Shown: positions 52,368 to 61,341, counted from the stretch's first letter. The stretch is 64,000 nucleotides of DNA from Hungateiclostridiaceae bacterium UBA1305 (GCA_002307275.1 DBTX01000068.1:1-64000), one strand, 5' to 3'. Translations and numbers: made by a program. Notes: generated from the letters alone by a model not told the origin.

Positions 52368-53012
52368 TCAGATCTCAAAATTCAGAAGAGCCTCCGCCAA
52401 ACGGAAATCTTCGGGATTGTTAATATCGACAGCTTCTTTGAAAGTGACCTCCTTTACGAATGGGTTTAGCCCGATACGACGGTGGTACTTGCTATATGAT
52501 TCTTTTGTAAATACATAAACTCCGGAAGTTTCGCGATAAATAGGTTTTAGGTCCTGACTGCGCGGCACATTGGTAGCATCAAAGTTGAGCGGTTCCCCAT
52601 CCTTCCATAGATAGTCTTGAATCTTTGTAGCGCAGAATGCAGAGTCATATTCGCCCGTTTGAACTGCATAAATGCACTGTTTCATTGTCTCTACTGTAAT
52701 GAAGGGCGCTGTAGCATGCGCATAGACATAAATATCAGAATCAATTTCTTTCATAAAACAGTCGAATATCTGCGTGAAATTCGATGTGGGCAAATCAAGA
52801 TATTCGGGCCGCTTGATAAACCTCACACCTGCTGATAAAGATTCACATACGGCTTCATTACTGCAATAAACATTTACGCTATCCAGCATTTCGAGCAATA
52901 GGAGGTTGTCCAGTTCATATTGCAAAAGCGGCTTCTTACCTAATAGTTTTGTATTTTTGCCCGGTAAGCGTTCATTGTTCAGTTTTATAGGCATTATTGC
53001 AACGATTCTCAT
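52368..53012 (-). CDS. CMP-sugar (acylneuraminate-type) cytidylyltransferase
   Basis: 214 residues. Activates an ulosonic acid as its CMP ester from CTP. The nucleotide-binding start VAIMPIKLNNERLPGKN, the ATAPFITVETM segment near residue 105 and the metal-binding DINNPEDFRLAE near the end match NeuA/PseF-type enzymes; the usual IPARxGSKR is degenerate as MPIKLNNERLPGKN. A decayed second copy lies at 54540-54680 on the far side of wzx. Sugar specificity cannot be read. Confidence 0.88.
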   Translation of the reverse strand: MRIVAIMPIKLNNERLPGKNTKLLGKKPLLQYELDNLLLLEMLDSVNVYCSNEAVCESLSAGVRFIKRPEYLDLPTSNFTQIFDCFMKEIDSDIYVYAHATAPFITVETMKQCIYAVQTGEYDSAFCATKIQDYLWKDGEPLNFDATNVPRSQDLKPIYRETSGVYVFTKESYSKYHRRIGLNPFVKEVTFKEAVDINNPEDFRLAEALLNFEI

Positions 53013-53049
53013 AATAAGTACTCCTTTTGAATTATACTTCCGAGTTTTT

Positions 53050-54510
53050 CTACTTGAAGATAAAGCCCAACATAAATTTCAACTTGCCAAACGCAAAAAG
53101 CGATAGTATAAATAATACCCCAGAGATAAGAAGTTTTATAGAGATACTGAGGTATTTATTCCACTCTGGCAAAAAACTAACACTCAAAACAGAAACAGTG
53201 AAGTACACAGCAAACAATAGAAAATCCGTAGCTAGTCGTCGGGCAAAGTCAGAGAATTTAACACCAAAGCATTTTTTAATCAACCAGTAAAAAGTAACAT
53301 AAGTATTCGATGTGTACGCAATAGCAATAGTGACCGATAGAGTATAAATACTTCCGGCAATTAGTCCGATTACGGTCAATAAAACAGTAATCACTGTATT
53401 AATAATTCCAGTTTGTAGTAATAACTTTGTATCTCCCAAACTCTGAAATACTGCAACTGTTGTGGCATAGATCATTTGCATACAAATAGATAGGCTTAAT
53501 ATCTTAAAAGCAAGAATTGAGTTCTCCCATTGCTCGCCAAAGGCAATAAGAATCAATTCATCGGATGAAAGATAACAAAACGTGGTAACAAAAACACTAA
53601 CCAATAATGTGAATCTTACTAATCTTACATATTTTTCAAAAATATACTTCTTGTCGTTCTGGAAGTCTGAAAGTATAGGATGCAATACGGACGCAATTAT
53701 TACAGAGAAATTGTTAAGCGGAAACATGGTTAGTTTATATGCTTTGTCATAATAACCAAGCGCGTTTGCTCCAAAAACCTTGCCTGTCAAAAGATTATCC
53801 GTGTTCCGCGCGAAATAATTAATTATTTTAAAGACAAATAAACTAGATGAATATCCATAAATCTTTCTTATTGCTCCTTTATCAACCTTTACCTTAAATC
53901 TCGGTTTCGTATTCAGATAATTCCAAATGCAATTAATAAAAGCACTCACTATCGACAGCAAAACAAGAGAATAATACGAAAGTCCACGATAAGCAGCTAT
54001 TATTGCCACCAGACTTCCGATTAAAGTTGAAACAAGAAGCCGAACACCTATTAAAAGGAATTTTTTATCTCTTCTTAAAATGGCATCTGGTACAACAGTC
54101 CAAACGTTAAACAAAATAGAAATCGAAAGTGCAAAACAAATAGGTATATATATTGAATTACCATAGAAAAAAGATATAGGAAAAGCAAGCATGACAAAAA
54201 TTACGCATATTACAAACCCCATATAAATAGAAACCGAAAAAATGGAGTCTACATCATCCTTTGTTAAATCCTTTACTTGTATTACTGCTGCGCCTATGCC
54301 CAAATCAGATATTATCGTAAAAAATGTAGTGAAAACATTCACAACAGCAACGATACCATATTCGTCTGGTGTTAGCAATCGTGCTAATATCATGTTTAGT
54401 ATAAATTGCAAAACAACCGTAGCGTATTTGAATACTGTTGTTGTAATTACCGCTCTTTTCAACGATGTAGGCTGTTGCTTTTTTTCCGGATTCAATACGA
54501 GCTTTCTCAT
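53050..54510 (-). CDS. Wzx-type polysaccharide flippase
   Basis: 486 residues with 12-14 predicted membrane helices, MOP-superfamily. The start SLKRAVITTTVFKYATVVLQ and LLTPDEYGIVAVVNVFT near residue 45 are typical of the RfbX/TuaB type, and YYDKAYKLTMFPLNNF near 250 is a signature of this group. It should flip lipid-linked repeat units across the membrane before Wzy polymerisation. Confidence 0.9.
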   Translation of the reverse strand: MRKLVLNPEKKQQPTSLKRAVITTTVFKYATVVLQFILNMILARLLTPDEYGIVAVVNVFTTFFTIISDLGIGAAVIQVKDLTKDDVDSIFSVSIYMGFVICVIFVMLAFPISFFYGNSIYIPICFALSISILFNVWTVVPDAILRRDKKFLLIGVRLLVSTLIGSLVAIIAAYRGLSYYSLVLLSIVSAFINCIWNYLNTKPRFKVKVDKGAIRKIYGYSSSLFVFKIINYFARNTDNLLTGKVFGANALGYYDKAYKLTMFPLNNFSVIIASVLHPILSDFQNDKKYIFEKYVRLVRFTLLVSVFVTTFCYLSSDELILIAFGEQWENSILAFKILSLSICMQMIYATTVAVFQSLGDTKLLLQTGIINTVITVLLTVIGLIAGSIYTLSVTIAIAYTSNTYVTFYWLIKKCFGVKFSDFARRLATDFLLFAVYFTVSVLSVSFLPEWNKYLSISIKLLISGVLFILSLFAFGKLKFMLGFIFK

Positions 54511-54539
54511 GTAACTTCATCCTGAAATTTTTTAGAGTT

Positions 54540-54680
54540 ACACATATCATCACATAGGTTAATAGCGGTCATCTCATCAAGTGCATATTTCAACAGCGGT
54601 TTTCCTCCTAGATGTCAATTGTTTTTTTGGAATAAATGTTCATTATTTAATTTGATGGGCATTATCGAGGGGATTTTCAT
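54540..54680 (-). pseudogene. Decayed N-terminus of a second CMP-sugar cytidylyltransferase
   Basis: From an ATG at 54680 the minus strand reads IMPIKLNNEHLFQKN and then a stop. A shifted frame continues LGGKPLLKYALDEM. These align with IMPIKLNNERLPGKN and LGKKPLLQYELDNL at the start of the intact gene at 52368-53012. So this is the stump of a paralogue with a frameshift and a 3' deletion. It fills the gap between the acetyltransferase and wzx. Confidence 0.75.
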
Positions 54681-54683
54681 TGA

Positions 54684-55247
54684 TCAGACCTCATTCAAAA
54701 TATACTCATCAGTAGCATGATCGTTTGATAGTATCCTACCTGGATTGCCCAAAACAATCGAATTATCAGGCACGTCAAAATTCACCATCCCCCCCCCCGC
54801 AATTAGTACATTATTCCCAATTTTAATGTTTCCAACCACTATTGAGTTAGGACCTATCCAAACATTTGATCCTATTTGAGGCGCGCCTTTTCTAAACCCT
54901 CTATTTTCTTGGCCAATAGTCACGCCTTTTGTTATATTAACATTATTGCCGATTATTGTATTCTTGTTAATTGTGATAGCTCCATAATGTGTGATTTTAA
55001 AACCTTTTCCAATCTCTACTTGCCAAGGTATCTCGATTCCCGAATAAACAGAATATCTGTATAGTTTATACCTAAAAAACATAAATAAGGGTTTATACCT
55101 TCTAGCCCAATTTGTAGCACGATGTATAACCATGAATTTGAATCCAGGACATAAAAAAAAGTGTTTTAGAAAATACCGTATGGATTTGTTCCTTTCGTAT
55201 CGAAACAGGTCTGCTTTTATCAAAGAAACGAGTAGTTTAAAATTCAT
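54684..55247 (-). CDS. Left-handed beta-helix O-acetyltransferase with G10 tract
   Basis: 187 residues. Serine acetyltransferase-like (CysE/WbbJ/Cps-type) hexapeptide enzyme, expected to O-acetylate the repeat unit or a precursor. Hexapeptide turns run from about residue 85 (ITHYGAITINKNTIIGNNVN, then GVTIGQENRG, IGSNVWIGPNSIVVGNIKIG). Near residue 152 the gene has a run of ten G (plus-strand C at 54789-54798) coding for Gly-Gly-Gly in LIAGGGMVNFDVPDNS. With ten G the frame is open to the end; a slip of one or two bases would truncate it at the last coil. No acceptor is known. Confidence 0.85.
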   Translation of the reverse strand: MNFKLLVSLIKADLFRYERNKSIRYFLKHFFLCPGFKFMVIHRATNWARRYKPLFMFFRYKLYRYSVYSGIEIPWQVEIGKGFKITHYGAITINKNTIIGNNVNITKGVTIGQENRGFRKGAPQIGSNVWIGPNSIVVGNIKIGNNVLIAGGGMVNFDVPDNSIVLGNPGRILSNDHATDEYILNEV

Positions 55248-55265
55248 TGCTGTTACCCCACTTAT

Positions 55266-56096
55266 TTATTCGTATAAGTCATATGGAAAAGTTGCGAACA
55301 GGTTCTGCTGAAGCGTTTCCAAATTTGGAACTTGGATAGGAACTCTGCTAAACGCTTCCTCCTCAGTACCACAGAATTCTATATTCAATCTTCTTGTGCT
55401 CATGAAATAATCATAGTATTTAAATAGCAACTGTTTTTTTGGTAACAGTGGGATTACTGGTATGCCATATGCTTCTGCAATAATTATTCCGTGTAAGGAA
55501 GACGAAATGATTATCTCGCACTTGTTAATTTCATCAATGACGCATAGGGGGTTTTCGTTTCTTGGATTGATTACTCTCGCTCCCATCTTGACTTTCCAAT
55601 CATTTTCCGCGTAATGATTAATGATCCCGAATTTATTTTCCTTGCTAACATTAGGTTTGTAAATTTTTGGCATTAATATAGCGGGATCTCCATACAATTC
55701 GGGTACTTCATGTCCGGCTGATTTCAAAAATTCCTTTGTTAATGGACCGCGAATCATTCTTATATCAAGCTTTCTGTATATTTTCATCAATGACGTAAGA
55801 TGCCCAAGTATTCCGCTCCCCCAAACCGTTGCGTTCTGGTATCCTAAATCCAGAATGCTTCCACATGCATAAAGATGTTTTGTCGTTATCGTTTTTTCTA
55901 TTCCAGTTATTCCTTTTTGATACAGCAAATGCTTCACTATTATTGGTGATAATAAGTCTCCAAAATTTTTGTTCCTATATGCAGTTTTTGAGGCATAATG
56001 CAGATTAACTCTATTCTGGATGGTATGCCTGCTTGGATCGTCAAGAATAATTCTGTTTCTTAGTAGGTAACTTGTCGCAATTCTTGATATATTCAT
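55266..56096 (-). CDS. Polysaccharide pyruvyl transferase family protein
   Basis: 276 residues. Family adds ketal-pyruvate from PEP to sugar residues (CsaB/WcaK type). NKNFGDLLSPIIVKHLL near residue 42, LYGDPAILMPKI near 135 and SSSLHGIIIAEAYGIPVIPL near 200 are the diagnostic blocks. Ends next to wzy by a single base. Charged ketal groups on the polymer would fit an acidic surface polymer. Confidence 0.85.
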   Translation of the reverse strand: MNISRIATSYLLRNRIILDDPSRHTIQNRVNLHYASKTAYRNKNFGDLLSPIIVKHLLYQKGITGIEKTITTKHLYACGSILDLGYQNATVWGSGILGHLTSLMKIYRKLDIRMIRGPLTKEFLKSAGHEVPELYGDPAILMPKIYKPNVSKENKFGIINHYAENDWKVKMGARVINPRNENPLCVIDEINKCEIIISSSLHGIIIAEAYGIPVIPLLPKKQLLFKYYDYFMSTRRLNIEFCGTEEEAFSRVPIQVPNLETLQQNLFATFPYDLYE

Positions 56097-57386
56097 TTAC
56101 TTTACCAATCTCTTTCTAATTATTGATAAAGACATTCCCACACATATTGATAAAATAATTCCTTCATTCATTATGTAAATTGGGAAACTAACCATACCAT
56201 GAATGAGGAATGTAATACACACCATCAGTGAAAAAAGTGACATCGGCAGCAGTTCCCTGTAGTATTTGCAAACTTTAACTGCCTTGAAACATATTATTAA
56301 ACAACAAATGAAAAAAGAAAAATATAACACTGATCCAACCAGCCCTGTTTCGGCCAATAATTGCAAATACATGTTATGCGCTTCGTTAACACTACCTTGC
56401 CCATATAAACTATTTAGGTTGGAGAAACTACCTAATCCGTTTCCAAATATTGGCTTTTGTTTGAATAGTTGGATAGCATATTGCCAAAGATCTAACCGAC
56501 CATTTAAAGTCGAATAATCATTTAGTGAAGTAAACCTCTGAATTGTAATATTTGCCTGTGGGACAAAGATCAATATAGCAATGGTAATAATTGAGAAGAT
56601 CAAAAAAAATCGAAGAATACTCTTTCTGATTTTTCTATCACTTAGAAAAAACAACATAATAAAAACAACACAAACAATAATTATCACTTGACTTCGCTGA
56701 CCAGTGCATAGCATTGCAGCAAAACATATCGTGCAATACACCATTTGTTTAAGCTTAATTTTTCCTTGTGATAGTATACCTGATATAAAATAACACATCG
56801 CAATATTCATTGAGGCTGCAGCTAAGCCTCTTGCACCATTCAATCCAGAATACTGGCCAGCACTGTATTCGTGCAGCAACCTACCGACATTTGTAAAGTA
56901 AAAATCAAAAATAGTAATGAAATTGTTTTTCAGAATGCTTGATACAATGATAAATGCTGCGTAAAATAGAGCAACTGGTTTAATTATGTTGTATGTACTT
57001 CTGTACAAACTTAATCGAACAGGCAATAACGTTATTATTCCGTACAATGAAAACTGGAGAATAGTATCAAGGATATTTGCATTGCTTACGTTAATAGCTG
57101 TCATTTGTATCGCTATAAAAGCAATATAAATGATTAAAGAACCATAATATATACGCGGGTTACTTTTCAATTCCATATTAGCAACGCAGCACAAAATGTA
57201 TATAATTATGTAAACAAATGCACAATTGGAGTATATTGTAAATCCCTTAGACCCCCCTAGGCAGAAAAATACCAAGAGTAAAATCGCTAAATTAACAATA
57301 GTACTCTTAATACTGAGTTTCTCATTAAAATGCTGTCTCCAAAATTGACTAAGATAAGTCTCATTTATTATTACATTAATCTCCAT
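56097..57386 (-). CDS. Wzy-type O-antigen polymerase/ligase family protein
   Basis: 429 residues with about 11 membrane helices and one large loop. The Wzy_C/O-antigen ligase region is visible at about 290-370: RLDLWQYAIQLFKQKPIFG, GLGSFSN and EAHNMYLQLLAETGLVGS, where the His is the usual essential residue. It should polymerise the flipped repeat units on the outer face. Confidence 0.88.
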   Translation of the reverse strand: MEINVIINETYLSQFWRQHFNEKLSIKSTIVNLAILLLVFFCLGGSKGFTIYSNCAFVYIIIYILCCVANMELKSNPRIYYGSLIIYIAFIAIQMTAINVSNANILDTILQFSLYGIITLLPVRLSLYRSTYNIIKPVALFYAAFIIVSSILKNNFITIFDFYFTNVGRLLHEYSAGQYSGLNGARGLAAASMNIAMCYFISGILSQGKIKLKQMVYCTICFAAMLCTGQRSQVIIIVCVVFIMLFFLSDRKIRKSILRFFLIFSIITIAILIFVPQANITIQRFTSLNDYSTLNGRLDLWQYAIQLFKQKPIFGNGLGSFSNLNSLYGQGSVNEAHNMYLQLLAETGLVGSVLYFSFFICCLIICFKAVKVCKYYRELLPMSLFSLMVCITFLIHGMVSFPIYIMNEGIILSICVGMSLSIIRKRLVK

Positions 57387-57540
57387 ATTTGTTCCTTTGT
57401 AATAGATCTATGTCCACCCTTAGAATCGTATCCAGCAAAGCACCACACTCTACATTATATACATTCACACCTACTTCATCGCAAACACACCTGTTTACGC
57501 TCATCGATAAAGGGGCTCTTATTGCCGATGCTTTATTCAT
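57376..57540 (-). CDS. Short open frame between DUF115 gene and wzy, uncertain
   Basis: A 54-codon frame whose ATG overlaps the end of the DUF115-type gene and whose stop overlaps the start of wzy. It has no hydrophobic segment and no known motif (it contains NRCVCDEVGVNVYNVECG). It fills the only sizeable gap in this part of the locus. It may be a remnant of a deleted glycosyltransferase or simply chance. Confidence 0.25.
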   Translation of the reverse strand: MNKASAIRAPLSMSVNRCVCDEVGVNVYNVECGALLDTILRVDIDLLQRNKYGD

Positions 57541-58390
57541 TATTCTCTACAACCTCATCTAAACACTGTCTCTTAAAGGCTTCCAATTTTCCACCTCTAG
57601 TGCAATTAATAATTCGTATACTATGGGTTTCGGCAAACCTCTCAGCTGTTCTATATGCAGTATCTGCAATATTCTTGTTTTGAATGTTGTAAGTTGTTGT
57701 TTTTACATCCCCAAAGTAATCTCTTATTTCTCGATTAATAATTAATTTGCCTTTCTCATCTATGCTCTGCGAATAGTTGTGATCAATTCCCAATAGATAA
57801 ATCTCTGTGAATCCCATGTATACAGCTATTTGTATTGCGTTATATACTACCGTTTCTCCAGCTTCGGTTGCAGTACATATATCTGAACTGAATCTGATAA
57901 ACGACCTAGGTTTGTATTTCTTAAGGTAAAATGGTTGACGATTATATACATAGAAAATTTTGTTTGATTTTTTTATACCACAATGTTGGCCGAATAATGA
58001 AACAAAACAAGTTGAGTCGGTAGATATGCTCTCAACTTTGTTGCTTATATCCGATAAAGTCTTTTCTTCTACACACATCCAAAAATTTGGGCGCCAATCC
58101 GTTTTATCGTAAAGCTGAAAGATTCGATTACAGCCAAATGTGACCTCGTTCTTTATCATTTCCAAATCTTCAGTCCGAAGGCTGGGACCGTTGCCGATTA
58201 TAAAACAACGTTTGCCCTTATAAGCGTCTTTAAAACTTGAGAGTTCTTTGGCGCTTTCACTATGAGCAAATTTCAGATCTGACATCAATATTTTAAGAGC
58301 AAAGTACGGATATACTATGGTTCTGATGATCAAGTTATTATTCAAAAGATTTCTGGTTAATATTTTGATATCTGAAAAGTTATATCTCAA
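57533..58390 (-). CDS. DUF115-type (MptE/Maf-like) transferase
   Basis: 285 residues. DUF115/6-hydroxymethylpterin-pyrophosphokinase MptE-like Rossmann domain: KGKRCFIIGNGPSLRTEDL near residue 58, TFGCNRIFQLYDKTDWRPNF, ATEAGETVVYNAIQIAVYMG and IYLLGIDHNYS near 205, then RIINCTRGGKLEAF near the end. Relatives include Maf flagellin glycosyltransferases and sialyltransferase-like proteins that use CMP-nonulosonates. With a CMP-sugar gene in the same operon, it is my best candidate for transferring the CMP-activated acid. Inference from fold and context. Confidence 0.8.
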   Translation of the reverse strand: MRYNFSDIKILTRNLLNNNLIIRTIVYPYFALKILMSDLKFAHSESAKELSSFKDAYKGKRCFIIGNGPSLRTEDLEMIKNEVTFGCNRIFQLYDKTDWRPNFWMCVEEKTLSDISNKVESISTDSTCFVSLFGQHCGIKKSNKIFYVYNRQPFYLKKYKPRSFIRFSSDICTATEAGETVVYNAIQIAVYMGFTEIYLLGIDHNYSQSIDEKGKLIINREIRDYFGDVKTTTYNIQNKNIADTAYRTAERFAETHSIRIINCTRGGKLEAFKRQCLDEVVENNE

Positions 58391-59387
58391 TTCTACACCT
58401 CTTTAACCTGCTCTTCTGAAGAAGCGGCCTTACTATTCCATGTAAAATGCCAATCAATCTAATAAAAACGAAGCGTAGTATTATTTTACTCGCTAACTGG
58501 ATTAATTTTCTGCTCTTGGTCATGCTGGTAGGACGTAGCGGTGTATTACCCCAAGCGGTCTTACCTCTGTATTCGAGGTAGGTTTGTGTCATCTTATGAT
58601 CGCAGTTTTGCATCCAGGGACGTCCATTTACCATAAAAAATGTATCGAAATGAACAATACAAGGGTTATGCAAAGAGGAATTCACCTCGGCTTCGGTATA
58701 AAGAAACTGCGGCCGCCTGGCTGAAGAAATTTCACGGTAACTACACATGTAGAATAAAGAAATTATGTTAAATCGCAATGGAAAATAGAAAATATCATCT
58801 TGCAAAATTTTACAAATGATATCGTTGTCCGGGAATTCGAGCAAACCGTTATATTCCTTTATCGCTTTAACCAGAATCTGTTGCCAGCCGTTTTCCCGGT
58901 ATTTATTCAAATCAATAACCAACATTCCACTATTAATATAGTAACTTGTATCCTTGATGCCCAAGTTTCGATTATACCTAATATTTCTACAGTCCCTAAC
59001 GGCTCCCAGAGTTTTGCCTTGAAAATTTTGTTTCCATAGCGACATCATTGAATCAAGAATTAATGTATCGCAGTCGATATATATCACTCGCTCAATTTCT
59101 GTAGGTAACAACGTTCCCAGCAATATCCGGGAGAACATACTCTCGGAATATCTTTTTATATCAACTGTTTCTCCTATGATATTAGAAATGTCAGGCATGT
59201 TAATAAAATAAATATCACATTGATAATTCGAAGTTGAAGATTCTATTCTTGTTTTGTTATCGTCGGAAATATTCTGAGAAATAATGTACACATTAACTAA
59301 TTGACCCTTATTGTTCTCAAGTAGCGATACAAGCGATACTGTTAATACTTCTGCAAAATTATTGTCTGATGCGTATACGATGTTCAT
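58380..59387 (-). CDS. GT8-family glycosyltransferase
   Basis: 335 residues. GT8 (LgtC/glycogenin-type) retaining transferase: NIVYASDNNFAEVLTVSL at the start, the metal-binding DCDTLIL (DxD) near residue 103, YINSGMLVIDLNKYRENGW near 148 and VHFDTFFMVNGRPW near 245, where LgtC enzymes have HYxxxxKPW. The C-terminal 60 residues are basic and partly hydrophobic, probably a membrane-associated tail. Overlaps the DUF115 gene by 11 bases. Confidence 0.88.
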   Translation of the reverse strand: MNIVYASDNNFAEVLTVSLVSLLENNKGQLVNVYIISQNISDDNKTRIESSTSNYQCDIYFINMPDISNIIGETVDIKRYSESMFSRILLGTLLPTEIERVIYIDCDTLILDSMMSLWKQNFQGKTLGAVRDCRNIRYNRNLGIKDTSYYINSGMLVIDLNKYRENGWQQILVKAIKEYNGLLEFPDNDIICKILQDDIFYFPLRFNIISLFYMCSYREISSARRPQFLYTEAEVNSSLHNPCIVHFDTFFMVNGRPWMQNCDHKMTQTYLEYRGKTAWGNTPLRPTSMTKSRKLIQLASKIILRFVFIRLIGILHGIVRPLLQKSRLKRCRIEI

Positions 59388-59617
59388 TTATTGGCACTCC
59401 CCGATTTATACTTCTTACAGAACAACTCAATGTCCGTAAATTCCGAGACTCTATCTTTTATTATATCTTCAGTCCAATTCCACCATTGTATTTCCTGCAA
59501 TAACTCGATGATATCTTCATTAAATCTTATTCTTGCTAGCTCCTTAACGTATACACAGGCTTTAATTGTGTCTTTTCGCCCGCGCAAAAGAAGTATCGCT
59601 TGTTTATTCCTTTTCAA
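59384..59617 (-). pseudogene. C-terminal remnant of a CatB/Vat-like acetyltransferase
   Basis: 77-residue frame whose middle, RFNEDIIELLQEIQWWNW followed by IELFCKKY, matches the C-terminal helical cap of CatB/Vat xenobiotic or polysaccharide acetyltransferases. The left-handed beta-helix catalytic part is missing entirely. Start codon context is poor. It overlaps the GT8 start by four bases, so it is a stump left by deletion rather than a working enzyme. Confidence 0.6.
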
Positions 59618-59649
59618 TTAATCCATGTTCTTATGCCCTGGAATCTATT

Positions 59650-59805
59650 TACCGAACTATTGATTTGCATTCAATTAAACGTGCATATCTTTTTATATCT
59701 TCAATTTGTAAATAAAAATTCATATCCGATATAGAATTTCCGTACATTAATGTAATATCAAATATCTCTTTTTCAGGCCAGGAATTAAATCCATAATATT
59801 CCATC
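59650..59805 (-). pseudogene. Frameshifted short coding remnant
   Basis: An ATG at 59805 opens MEYYGFNSWPEKEIF and then a stop. The frame one base away continues without stops for about 35 codons (LMYGNSISDMNFYLQIED and onward). The two pieces together look like a small gene with a single-base frameshift. I cannot assign a family. The rest of 59618-59892 is AT-rich and otherwise empty. Confidence 0.3.
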
Positions 59806-59892
59806 TATCACCGTTTCCCATAGTTTCAGCGATCAACAATAGTTCTACTTTTATAATACTCTCCCCCAAATCACAATTTGCATATTAGTATA

Positions 59893-61296
59893 CTAATAAG
59901 CATTCCCGTTCACAAACCCCTTAAACACCGTCATAAACATAATCTTCACATCCATAAAAATGCTCCAATTACGTATGTAGTAGTTATCACACTTGATCCT
60001 TTCCTCTATAGATGAGTCACCACGCCAGCCGTTCACTTGCGCCCAACCTGTGATGCCGCTTTTTATGTAATGCCTCATCATGTACTGGGGTACTTCTTCT
60101 TTAAACTTTCCGACCCAGTAAGGCCTTTCAGGTCTCGGGCCGACTATACTCATATTTCCGAACAATACATTGAATAGCTGGGGTAATTCATCAAGACTTG
60201 TCTTTCTGATGAACGATCCAAATACAGTCTTTCTGGGATCATTTGCTGTAGTCCACTGCACCTTCTCTTCATTCTTGTCCTGGATTCTCATGGATCTGAA
60301 TTTATACATCATGAAAGGCTTATTACTGGCTCCAACTCTCTCTTGTTTATAAAGTATCGGACCTTTTGATGTTAACTTTATTCCTATTGCCACCAACAAC
60401 ATGATTGGCATGAATATTAGAATAAATATTACTGAAACGAGTATATCGAATGATCTTTTTATCAATATGTTGTGTATATGATCCAGTGGAACTTCCCGCA
60501 CGTGTATCACCGGCATACCTTCTATTTCTTCGACTGTCACACAAATGTCTTCAGAATAAGCCGGTAAAATATTTGTTCGTATACCTTCTTTATCACAGAT
60601 ATCAATGATATTTTTTATCAAACCATATTTTTCAATTGATAAAGCGATTACTACTTCATGGACGTCATTAGTATCAATGATCGTTTCAAGATCCTTTATC
60701 TGTCCAAGTATCGTTAATGCGTTTTTATCCGCTGTATTGCTTACATCATCCAGAAATCCAATAACATTGCTTCCCCATAGTTTGTATTTTTTAATTCGTT
60801 CAAAAAATAGCTTTCCAATATATCCGGATCCAATAATTAAAATATTTTTTGAATCCAGATATCTTTTATTTGATTTTGAAAGCAAAAGCATTAATAATTT
60901 TATAAGTATTCTAACTGCAATAAGTGATACTGTTGCAACAGAAATAAATATAATAAGAAAAAGCCTGCTTAAATTTGTGTTATGTAAGAAATAAAGTATG
61001 CCGCTCAAAATTGCAAAGCCCATAGAGTTCGCAAAAACGGGTTTTAACAGTGTGGAAAATATAGATTCTTTTTTCTTAATGAATGTGTATGATCTCGTTA
61101 TGTAAAAACTTATTGGCCAAATTGCTGCTATTACAGCCAGAATCCATAAATATTCATTAAAATTAGTCATAAGCTTATATTTCAGGCTATAAAAAGTATT
61201 ACGCAAGGCATAGGCTGCAAAATAAGAATCAATTACCATTGTCAAATCCACAATCAGTACAATTTTTTGAACAAACTTAATTTTACTGGTCAACAT
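59893..61296 (-). CDS. Polyprenyl-phosphate sugar phosphotransferase (initiating enzyme)
   Basis: 467 residues. WbaP/WcaJ-type enzyme that starts repeat-unit synthesis by moving a sugar-1-phosphate to undecaprenyl phosphate. Four N-terminal membrane helices (to about 135), a Rossmann-like CoA-binding middle (ILIIGSGYIGKLFFERIKKY), a fifth membrane segment after KRSFDILVSVIFIL, and the catalytic C-terminus with YKQERVGASNKPFMMYKFRS, KTSLDELPQLFNVL and MSIVGPRPERP. I start at ATG 61296 with AGGAG seven bases upstream. Confidence 0.93.
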   Translation of the reverse strand: MLTSKIKFVQKIVLIVDLTMVIDSYFAAYALRNTFYSLKYKLMTNFNEYLWILAVIAAIWPISFYITRSYTFIKKKESIFSTLLKPVFANSMGFAILSGILYFLHNTNLSRLFLIIFISVATVSLIAVRILIKLLMLLLSKSNKRYLDSKNILIIGSGYIGKLFFERIKKYKLWGSNVIGFLDDVSNTADKNALTILGQIKDLETIIDTNDVHEVVIALSIEKYGLIKNIIDICDKEGIRTNILPAYSEDICVTVEEIEGMPVIHVREVPLDHIHNILIKRSFDILVSVIFILIFMPIMLLVAIGIKLTSKGPILYKQERVGASNKPFMMYKFRSMRIQDKNEEKVQWTTANDPRKTVFGSFIRKTSLDELPQLFNVLFGNMSIVGPRPERPYWVGKFKEEVPQYMMRHYIKSGITGWAQVNGWRGDSSIEERIKCDNYYIRNWSIFMDVKIMFMTVFKGFVNGNAY

Positions 61297-61341
61297 ATGT
61301 TTAGCTCCTAACAATAGCGAACAATACGTATTTGAAGATAA

